Shown here piece after piece: positions 1 to 5,090 of a stretch of DNA of 5,090 bases. The stretch lies in assembly GCA_015654495.1 (NCBI GenBank), contig JAATGW010000208.1, forward strand, positions 1-5,090, read 5' to 3'. Under the pieces are notes generated by a model, which made no database searches, was not told the DNA's origin, and saw only the letters and a program-made list of their open reading frames with translations. The stretch is from Chitinophagales bacterium. GTDB lineage: Bacteria > Bacteroidota > Bacteroidia > Chitinophagales > Chitinophagaceae. The translations under genes and the position numbers were made by a program. Positions within the stretch are counted from its first letter, which is position 1. Every line of letters begins with the position of its first letter.

Positions 1-401
1 CACCAGGCATGAAACTCCATACCTCTCTTATGAACTTCATCAATCATAAAAGCGAGCGGATCGTAATAAGGATCCGGAGCCTTGCCCTGCACGCCTGTTA
101 ACCATTCACTCCAGGGCTCTATCGATGAAGGATAAAAAGCATCAGCAGCTGGTCTTATCTGCATGATCACGGCATTCATTCCATTAGCCTTATGCAGATC
201 CAGTTGCTTTATAAATTCCTGTTTCTGTTGTTCAGTCGGCAAACCTTTTTTGGATGGCCAGTCAATATTATCAACAGTAGCAATCCACACTGCTCTGAAC
301 TCATAGCGCGGTGAAGGTTCCTGGCTTTTCGCAGAAATAGAAATGCAAAATAGAATGGAAAAAAAGGCAATCAACAAACTGCCTGGCGAAGGCTTTGGCA
401 T
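1..401 (-). CDS. Secreted GHL10 (DUF187) family glycosyl hydrolase-like protein, N-terminal part
   Basis: The first 133 residues are visible and the gene continues past the left edge. Residues 1-26 look like a signal peptide: a short start with K3, then a hydrophobic core at about 9-23, with possible cleavage after A24 or S26. There is no convincing lipobox around C19. The GHL10 domain begins near residue 35 with FRAVWIATVDNIDWPS, the typical first beta strand of this TIM-barrel family. MNAVIMQIRPAADAFYPS (75-92), EPWSEWLTG (95-103), YDPLAF (113-118) and HKRGMEFHAW (124-133) follow in the family's order. Proteins of this family (YngK-like) are exported and are thought to act on glycans or cell-wall-derived sugars, but most have no tested substrate. 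The catalytic acids expected later in the barrel lie outside the window, so activity cannot be judged. The ATG shares its A with the stop codon of the upstream MarR gene (TAATG), which suggests translational coupling. The family call is strong; the substrate is unknown. Confidence 0.88.
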   Translation of the reverse strand, partial: MPKPSPGSLLIAFFSILFCISISAKSQEPSPRYEFRAVWIATVDNIDWPSKKGLPTEQQKQEFIKQLDLHKANGMNAVIMQIRPAADAFYPSSIEPWSEWLTGVQGKAPDPYYDPLAFMIDEVHKRGMEFHAW

Positions 402-850
402 TATCCTCGGATTTTATCCAATAGAACGTTCAACTGGGTCATTTCATTTTCATCCAGAGCGGAAACTATTCCGTCCATCTCAACATTTTTCTCCTCCAGG
501 CGGGTAAGTATTTCCTGGCCCGCGCCAGTTATCAATACATCCACCAGCCGTTTATCAGCACTTGAAACAGTTTTCTGAACCAGTCCCTTGATTATTAACC
601 TGTCCACAATCCGGCTCGCATCACTCATTTTATCAAGCATTCGATCCCTTATCTGCAGAGTTGACAATGGAATGGGATAACTGCCCCTTAAAATCCGTAG
701 CAGGTTGTATTGCTGCGGTGTAAGCTCTTCTTCTGCTACCAGCTTTTTTATTTTTTCCATTAGCCAGTTGTAGGAATAGATAATATTAACAATCGACTTC
801 TGCTGCTGATTTCTGAACTTAAATTGATTAATATCCTTTTCGAGGCTCAT
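401..850 (-). CDS. MarR-family winged-helix transcriptional regulator
   Basis: This 149-residue protein has the usual MarR length and layout. An N-terminal dimerisation helix (about 10-40) is followed by LTPQQYNLLRIL (43-54), a helix with STLQIRDRM (63-71), and the recognition helix SDASRIVDRLIIKGLV (76-91). The wing (92-108) carries the family hallmark D99-K100-R101. C-terminal helices (109-148) complete the dimer interface. MarR proteins are dimeric DNA-binding repressors or activators, often released from DNA by small ligands or oxidation. This one contains no cysteine, so a thiol switch of the OhrR/SarZ type is ruled out and ligand control is more likely; the ligand cannot be read from the sequence. 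It lies 29 bp downstream of the transporter gene and overlaps the GHL10 start by one base. It therefore probably belongs to the same transcript and may autoregulate it. No Shine-Dalgarno-like sequence is seen before the ATG. Confidence 0.93.
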   Translation of the reverse strand: MSLEKDINQFKFRNQQQKSIVNIIYSYNWLMEKIKKLVAEEELTPQQYNLLRILRGSYPIPLSTLQIRDRMLDKMSDASRIVDRLIIKGLVQKTVSSADKRLVDVLITGAGQEILTRLEEKNVEMDGIVSALDENEMTQLNVLLDKIRG

Positions 851-879
851 ATGTGGTTAGTCAATTTTCCCTGTTGAAT

Positions 880-1905
880 TTAATTCTTCGCCGGTTTCGT
901 TGATTCTACAAACTCCTGTGAATACAATTTAATCAGAATAAAAAGATAGCTCAGAACCAGCGGACCAAAAATAAAACCCATAAATCCAAAAAGGCGGAGA
1001 CCTACAATCACACCGAATATGGTTATCAGCGGATGTACATTCCCGATTTTTTTCATGAGCGTGATTCTCGCCAGGTAATCTACATTTCCGGTAACGATCA
1101 GGCTATAAATCATAAGGCCTGTTGCCTGCCAGTTCTGGTCCTGCGTATACAAATGAATGACGAGAGGTACCCAGATCATAAGCGTTCCGACCACGGGGAA
1201 AAATGCAAAAATGCCTGTAAGAAAACCCCAGAGACCCCAATTATTTAATCCGAAAATCCAGTATCCGAGTGCGGCTGTTACACCCTGTATCAGTGATATC
1301 AGTGGTATACCGATGGCATTGGCTCTTACCATATTACGTGTTTCATTCGCAAGCTCATCCACACTATGTTTACTTAACGGAATAAATTTATTTAACGACT
1401 GTTCAAGAGCACGGCCGCTGGTGAGCATAAAAAACAAAACAAAAAACATCACCAGCAGGTTACCAAGCGAATTTGCTGTGCTGTTCAGAAAACGTGGAAT
1501 AAAACTCGTGATATTCTTCTGGATAGTATTGAGGTTTTCTTTGGAAAAAACTTCCTGCCCGGTATATGATTCTATTTGTTTGGACACAGATTCGATGCCT
1601 TTAAGTAATTCGTCAGAACGACCCAGAACGACATTGATCTTAGGACTCACCAGGGTCACTGCGTAATAAACAGGCAATCCTATCAGTGCAAGAAAAGCAA
1701 ACATGAAAAGAATAGCTGTCCAACCCTTTCTCCATTTTCTTTTTTCAGTGAGATAAAAATATTTATCACGGCCCAGGATGTAAAACGTGATGGCGCCCAG
1801 GAATCCTGGCAGAAAAATAAATAACTCGGTTACGATCAGAACTAAAAGAAAGCCGATCAGAAATAACATGATGATCTGCCGCATACGGAAACTGTTCTCT
1901 GCCAT
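880..1905 (-). CDS. AI-2E/PerM family inner-membrane transporter (UPF0118)
   Basis: The protein is 341 residues, typical for the family. Hydrophobic segments lie at about 10-44 (two spans), 62-85, 146-163, 197-219, 224-250, 261-273 and 290-326. A soluble amphipathic region at about 90-140 follows the third span, as in other members. Family signatures are LIQGVTAALGYWIFG (205-219), FFPVVGTLMIWVP (235-247) and, near the C-terminus, NVDYLARITLMKKIG (274-288) followed by HPLITIFGVIVGLRLFGF (291-308) and GFIFGPLVLSY (310-320). The family includes TqsA, linked to autoinducer-2 export, and members shown to act as Na+/H+ antiporters. The sequence does not tell which solute this one moves, and the name should not be read as proof of quorum sensing. 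It is probably the first gene of an operon with the MarR and GHL10 genes. The leader just before the ATG is very AT-rich, with no Shine-Dalgarno sequence, as is usual in Bacteroidota. Confidence 0.93.
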   Translation of the reverse strand: MAENSFRMRQIIMLFLIGFLLVLIVTELFIFLPGFLGAITFYILGRDKYFYLTEKRKWRKGWTAILFMFAFLALIGLPVYYAVTLVSPKINVVLGRSDELLKGIESVSKQIESYTGQEVFSKENLNTIQKNITSFIPRFLNSTANSLGNLLVMFFVLFFMLTSGRALEQSLNKFIPLSKHSVDELANETRNMVRANAIGIPLISLIQGVTAALGYWIFGLNNWGLWGFLTGIFAFFPVVGTLMIWVPLVIHLYTQDQNWQATGLMIYSLIVTGNVDYLARITLMKKIGNVHPLITIFGVIVGLRLFGFMGFIFGPLVLSYLFILIKLYSQEFVESTKPAKN

Positions 1906-2004
1906 GTATTTTTATTTTTTGGAAAAAACAAATCTGCAGGAAAGCAAATAGAAGCCGGGTCCTCAGGTCCGGTTAGCTGCCAATCAGAACGCTTAATTTA
2001 TATA

Positions 2005-3033
2005 TCAACCCCAAACCTTTACCCCTTCGCTGCAATTGGCACAGATATCAATATTTTTTCTGCCACTCATGAGTTCTTTACGAAACTGGCGGTAATTCTC
2101 GTTGTTCCAGATCTCCCGGAAGGATTGCATTTTCATATTACCGAGCTGGTGCATAGCATCCTTATCAAAACAGCAGGGAACAACGAGCCCATCCCAGGTA
2201 ATCACATTTGAATGCCAGAGTTTCCAGCAATGATTGGACAGTTTATTCTTCGATGTATATCCACCGGCTTCCTTTTTCTTATACCGGCTATACTTATCGA
2301 TACCTGGAATCAGGTTATTAGGGTCGTTTACAAAATCATATACCTGCGCAGTTTTGTACCAAACATCATCCACACCTATTTCCTCAGCAAGTAGCCTGAT
2401 CTCATTTACCTGGTGCTCGTTCGGTTTTACGACCAGGAACTGAAAAACAACCAGGGGTGTTTTACTCCCGAGTTCTTTTCGCCACTTCATGATATTCTTT
2501 GCGCCCTCAAGCACTTTAGTCAGTTTTCCCCCGACACGGTATTGCTGGTACACTTCCTGGGTAGTTCCATCGACACTGATAATCAGCCTGTCAAGTCCGC
2601 TTTCCACAGTTCTGCGTGCGTTTGCATCATTGAGATAATGCGCGTTGGTTGATGTAGCTGTGTATATTTTTTTTGATGAAGCATAACTCACCATTTCGAG
2701 AAAACCCGGGTTCAGGTAAGGTTCACCCTGAAAATAAAAAATCAGGTAAAGGAGCTCGCGGTGAATTTCATCAATTGTTTTCTCAAAAAAAGATTTCTCC
2801 AGCATCCCCGTTGGTCGGGAAAATGCCCGAAGGCCACTCGGACATTCAGGGCAGCGAAGATTACAGGAAGTAGTAGGTTCAAAAGAAACGGATACCGGAT
2901 AACCCCATTGTACAGGCTTTCCGCTGATCCTGCTGATCTGAAAACTACTGAAAACCTTCAGCGCGTTCCAGGTTCGTCGGAAGCTGAGTTTGGAGATCAG
3001 ATTGATTGTATCGTTAAACTGTATCCTGCGCAT
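2005..3033 (-). CDS. Radical SAM enzyme with C-terminal SPASM-type cluster domain
   Basis: I choose the ATG at 3033, giving 342 residues; the frame stays open to a TTG at 3054, which would add seven. In the 342-residue numbering, the radical SAM motif CNLRCPEC (CX3CX2C) gives C57, C61 and C64, which bind the 4Fe-4S cluster that cleaves S-adenosylmethionine. FQGEP (101-105) is the GxP-type strand-2 motif contacting the SAM amino group. DRLIISVDG (148-156) is a later barrel strand. The C-terminal region has HCWKLW (C269), DGLVVPCCFD (C287, C288), LGN and EIWN, then CANC (C331, C334), the layout of a SPASM domain that holds an auxiliary Fe-S cluster. About 45 residues precede the barrel. SPASM proteins modify peptides, proteins or other substrates. 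No precursor peptide or maturase partner is evident nearby, so the substrate is unknown. It is 99 bp upstream of the transporter gene on the same strand and divergent from the M1 peptidase. Family confidence is high; function is open. Confidence 0.92.
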   Translation of the reverse strand: MRRIQFNDTINLISKLSFRRTWNALKVFSSFQISRISGKPVQWGYPVSVSFEPTTSCNLRCPECPSGLRAFSRPTGMLEKSFFEKTIDEIHRELLYLIFYFQGEPYLNPGFLEMVSYASSKKIYTATSTNAHYLNDANARRTVESGLDRLIISVDGTTQEVYQQYRVGGKLTKVLEGAKNIMKWRKELGSKTPLVVFQFLVVKPNEHQVNEIRLLAEEIGVDDVWYKTAQVYDFVNDPNNLIPGIDKYSRYKKKEAGGYTSKNKLSNHCWKLWHSNVITWDGLVVPCCFDKDAMHQLGNMKMQSFREIWNNENYRQFRKELMSGRKNIDICANCSEGVKVWG

Positions 3034-3048
3034 CAGTGTGTAAAAATA

Positions 3049-3074
3049 AAGCAATCTGGCTTGCGTTATTGCTT
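3049..3074. repeat. Second inverted repeat sharing an arm region with the first
   Basis: AAGCAAT (3049-3055) and ATTGCTT (3068-3074) are exact reverse complements separated by 12 bases. The right arm overlaps the left arm and loop of the neighbouring palindrome at 3064-3081, so in RNA only one of the two hairpins could form at a time. Both would sit in the leader of the radical SAM transcript if it starts upstream of 3081. Seen directly; any function is speculative. Confidence 0.35.
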
Positions 3075-3081
3075 AATAACG
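3064..3081. repeat. Perfect inverted repeat, 7-bp arms with GCTT loop
   Basis: CGTTATT (3064-3070) and AATAACG (3075-3081) are exact reverse complements around a four-base spacer. The element lies about 30 bp before the radical SAM ATG, in its probable leader or promoter. It could be an operator or a leader hairpin. It has no following T-run on either strand that would make it a terminator. Short AT-rich palindromes also arise by chance. Confidence 0.4.
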
Positions 3082-3115
3082 ACCATAAACCCGAACAGTT
3101 GCTGATTAACAGGTG

Positions 3116-3121
3116 ATTATA
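3116..3121 (-). promoter_or_regulatory. Possible -10 element (TATAAT) for the radical SAM gene
   Basis: The - strand reads TATAAT here, 82 bases before the chosen ATG. The best -35-like hexamer, TTAAGA with an 18-bp spacer, matches the sigma-70 consensus in only four of six positions. Bacteroidota primary promoters usually follow a different consensus, so this is weak support. Confidence 0.2.
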
Positions 3122-3195
3122 GTAATAATTGGCTTTTATTCTTAAAAAGCGGAATAACTTCATCACTTGTTTTAAATCAGTCCGGAACCAGAAGG

Positions 3196-5090
3196 ATGAA
3201 AAGAAAGATACTGCATATCGCCTGCATGTTGGCCCTGCTCCAGTTATTTTTAATACCCGGTTTTTTAGCTGCACAGCAGCCACATGAGTTGATGTCGATT
3301 CAGGAGGCGGAAGCTAAATCGGCGCGTAGAAAATTTGAACTTCAATCAAGAGGTGGATTAAAAACATTGGCTTCTGCCAATTTTGATATTCATCATCTCC
3401 GATGCGAATGGAAAATTGATCCCGCTGTTCAATTCATCAACGGAGTGGTAACGGTAGATTTTATAATCAGTTCTACCACGGATAATATTGTTCTGGACCT
3501 TATTGATCAATTGGGAGTTGACAGTGTTTTGTACCATGGCAGTAAAATAAATTTCAGCAGACCGGGAAACCAGACAGTGCAGATTAAATTTCCTGCTTCC
3601 ATTCCGGTCGCCAATAAAGATTCAGTTTCCATTTTTTACCAGGGAGTACCCGCAGCGGGAAACGGTTTTGGAAGTTATGTTTCAGGAATGCATGCAGGTG
3701 TACCTGTGTGCTGGACTTTGAGTGAACCTTATGGATCACGCGACTGGTGGCCATGCAAAAATGGTCTCGATGATAAAACAGATTCGCTTGATGTGTTTAT
3801 CACAACGCCGGATCAGTACACAGGCGTTTCAATCGGAATGTTGCAGGGCACTTTATTGAATGCAGGAGAAAAAACCACTCACTGGAAACACAGATATCCG
3901 GTCGCCAGTTACCTGATTGCTATTGCAGCAACAAATTATTCGACATTATCTGACACTATTCAACTCGGTCAGAAAATTCTGCCGATGATTCAAAATGTTT
4001 ATCCGGAAAGTCTTTCTTCATTCAGGACATCAATTCGTTTCACCAGACGCACTCTCCGGCTTTTTCATGACAGCTTTGGTGACTATCCGTTTATAAACGA
4101 AAAATATGGCCATACCCAGTTCTCCTGGGGTGGAGGAATGGAAAATCAATCCAATTCATTCATGACAAATGCATCAGAGGCTTTGCTTGTACATGAAGCA
4201 GCCCATCAGTGGTTTGGCGATAAAATTACCTGCGGCAGCTGGCAGGATATCTGGCTTAACGAAGGTTTTGCCGGATTTCTTACAAATTATAGTACCGAAA
4301 AATTTTATCCTGCCTCTATCTATAAAACGATTTTGAGAGAACAACTGGCTACAATAGTTTCACATGCTGACGGATCTGTTTTTGTTACTGATACAACCAA
4401 TGTTGACCGGATATTCGATGGAAGGCTCACCTATACCAAGGGGACCTGGATACTGCATATGCTGCGCTGGAAAATGGGTGATGCCGCATTTTTTCAGGGT
4501 ATGCGCAATTATCTGAAAGATCAGAAATTTGCCTACGGCTATGCATTTACGAAAGATTTTATGGGACATATGGAACAGAGTTCAGGCTTGAGTCTCCCGG
4601 AATTTTTCAACGACTGGTTTTATGGAGAAGGTTATCCTTCTTATAATCTGGATTGGACTAACCTTGGAGATGGCTGGGTACATGCCGATCTCAGCCAGAC
4701 AACTTCACACAGCTCTGTCGGCTTTTTTGAAATGCCGGTGGCCATCCGCTTTAAGAATGCAACCCGGGATACAATGGTGATAATCGATCATAAAAACAAT
4801 CACCAGCGATCTTATCTGAATTTTGGTTTTGCGCCCGATTCAGCATTTATAGATCCGGACCTCAGGCTTATTTCAGCAAAAAATACTGTAAAGAAATTTC
4901 CCGACGATCCTGATAAAACTACGGCAATCATAATTTATCCGAATCCTGTAGTTACTGATCTGAATATATTACTGAAACATTTTAAAGAAGGTAAATATTC
5001 CATGACCTTGCTCAGTAATTCAGGTCAGTTATTATGGGCAGGTAATGCTATAAGTGTATCAGGATTTCAGATGATGAAAATACCTTTGGG
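3196..5090 (+). CDS. Secreted M1-family zinc aminopeptidase with type IX secretion sorting domain, 3' end cut off
   Basis: The frame is open from the ATG at 3196 to the right edge (631 codons). This ATG is the first possible start after an in-frame stop at 3103. Residues 1-26 form a signal peptide: K2-R3-K4, a hydrophobic core, then a likely cut after LAA before QQP. The M1 N-terminal beta domain (about 50-235) leads into the catalytic domain (about 240-475). There GGMEN (313-317) is the exopeptidase motif, with E316 binding the substrate N-terminus. HEAAH (333-337) and NEGF (E356) form HEXXH-X18-E: zinc ligands H333, H337 and E356, and catalytic E334. Y413 in LTYTKG is the expected transition-state tyrosine. 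All key residues are present, so it should be active. A beta-rich region (about 484-563) follows. From YPNPVVTDLNI (581-591) onward the sequence matches a type A Por/T9SS sorting domain, which directs the protein to the cell surface or medium. Probably only some 20-30 residues are missing. It likely trims peptides outside the cell for nutrition. Confidence 0.95.
   Translation, partial: MKRKILHIACMLALLQLFLIPGFLAAQQPHELMSIQEAEAKSARRKFELQSRGGLKTLASANFDIHHLRCEWKIDPAVQFINGVVTVDFIISSTTDNIVLDLIDQLGVDSVLYHGSKINFSRPGNQTVQIKFPASIPVANKDSVSIFYQGVPAAGNGFGSYVSGMHAGVPVCWTLSEPYGSRDWWPCKNGLDDKTDSLDVFITTPDQYTGVSIGMLQGTLLNAGEKTTHWKHRYPVASYLIAIAATNYSTLSDTIQLGQKILPMIQNVYPESLSSFRTSIRFTRRTLRLFHDSFGDYPFINEKYGHTQFSWGGGMENQSNSFMTNASEALLVHEAAHQWFGDKITCGSWQDIWLNEGFAGFLTNYSTEKFYPASIYKTILREQLATIVSHADGSVFVTDTTNVDRIFDGRLTYTKGTWILHMLRWKMGDAAFFQGMRNYLKDQKFAYGYAFTKDFMGHMEQSSGLSLPEFFNDWFYGEGYPSYNLDWTNLGDGWVHADLSQTTSHSSVGFFEMPVAIRFKNATRDTMVIIDHKNNHQRSYLNFGFAPDSAFIDPDLRLISAKNTVKKFPDDPDKTTAIIIYPNPVVTDLNILLKHFKEGKYSMTLLSNSGQLLWAGNAISVSGFQMMKIPL

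Larger units (their letters stand above)
3034..3195. promoter_or_regulatory. Divergent intergenic region between radical SAM and M1 peptidase genes
   Basis: These 162 bases separate two genes read in opposite directions, so promoters for both should lie here. The region is AT-rich. I did not find a clean Bacteroidota-type promoter (TTTG and TAnnTTTG about 20 bp apart) on either strand. It does contain two overlapping inverted repeats (3049-3081), a TGATTA direct repeat (3103-3108 and 3114-3119) and a TATAAT on the - strand. The regulatory role is inferred from position. Confidence 0.5.

Noticed and set aside
1033..1666. Open frames on the + strand opposite the transporter gene
   Set aside because: They are antisense to a well-supported membrane protein gene, show no family motifs and look like shadows of its codon pattern.
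880..1905. Reading the transporter as evidence of autoinducer-2 quorum sensing
   Set aside because: Family membership alone does not show this: members include ion antiporters, and no luxS or AI-2 processing gene is present in the window.
1955..1972. GC-rich hairpin (CCGG ... CCGG arms) between the radical SAM and transporter genes as a terminator
   Set aside because: The stem needs two G-U pairs and works only on the + strand, where no gene ends. On the - strand, the relevant one, it has mismatches and no immediate T-run.
3034..3054. Seven-codon N-terminal extension of the radical SAM gene from a TTG start
   Set aside because: The extension begins at TTG and adds no recognisable domain, while an ATG at 3033 follows in frame. 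I use the ATG, though the TTG cannot be excluded.
2212..3105. Several + strand open frames opposite the radical SAM gene
   Set aside because: All lie antisense to a gene with clear catalytic motifs, overlap each other in different frames and resemble no known protein.
3190..3195. AGAAGG as a Shine-Dalgarno site for the M1 peptidase
   Set aside because: It touches the ATG with no spacing, too close for ribosome pairing, and no alternative downstream start would preserve the signal peptide.
4360..4569. A 69-codon - strand frame inside the M1 peptidase gene
   Set aside because: It is antisense to the conserved catalytic domain, in the stretch around the Y413 region, and has no recognisable features.

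Overview
The window looks like a piece of a Bacteroidota chromosome. The strongest sign is the right-hand gene, which encodes a secreted M1 metallopeptidase ending in a type IX secretion (Por) sorting domain with a PNP motif, a system confined to that phylum. Other hints agree: AT-rich leaders, no clear Shine-Dalgarno sequence at a proper distance from any start, and a GHL10-type secreted glycosidase-like protein of a form common in that phylum. I cannot place it below phylum level. There is no sign of phage, IS elements, CRISPR or tRNA/rRNA genes.

Layout: positions 1-3033 are read leftward as four genes in one direction. In transcription order they are a radical SAM/SPASM protein (3033-2005), a gap of about 100 bp, an AI-2E/PerM-family membrane transporter (1905-880), a MarR-family regulator (850-401) and a secreted GHL10 glycosidase-like protein (401 to beyond the left edge). 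The transporter and regulator are 29 bp apart, and the regulator's stop overlaps the GHL10 start in a TAATG junction, so these three probably form one operon. Whether the radical SAM gene is co-transcribed with them is unclear.

Positions 3034-3195 form a divergent, AT-rich intergenic region with two overlapping inverted repeats and a short direct repeat. From 3196 to the right edge, on the + strand, runs the M1 aminopeptidase. It is complete at its N-terminus (signal peptide) and cut off inside its C-terminal sorting domain.

How the genes work together: the transporter-MarR-GHL10 group reads as a small envelope-related operon with its own regulator inside it. The radical SAM/SPASM protein is an enzyme of unknown substrate with no obvious partner. 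The M1 peptidase is an independent exported protein-degrading enzyme. Nothing here amounts to a clearly new system; the orphan radical SAM enzyme and the embedded MarR are the best leads.
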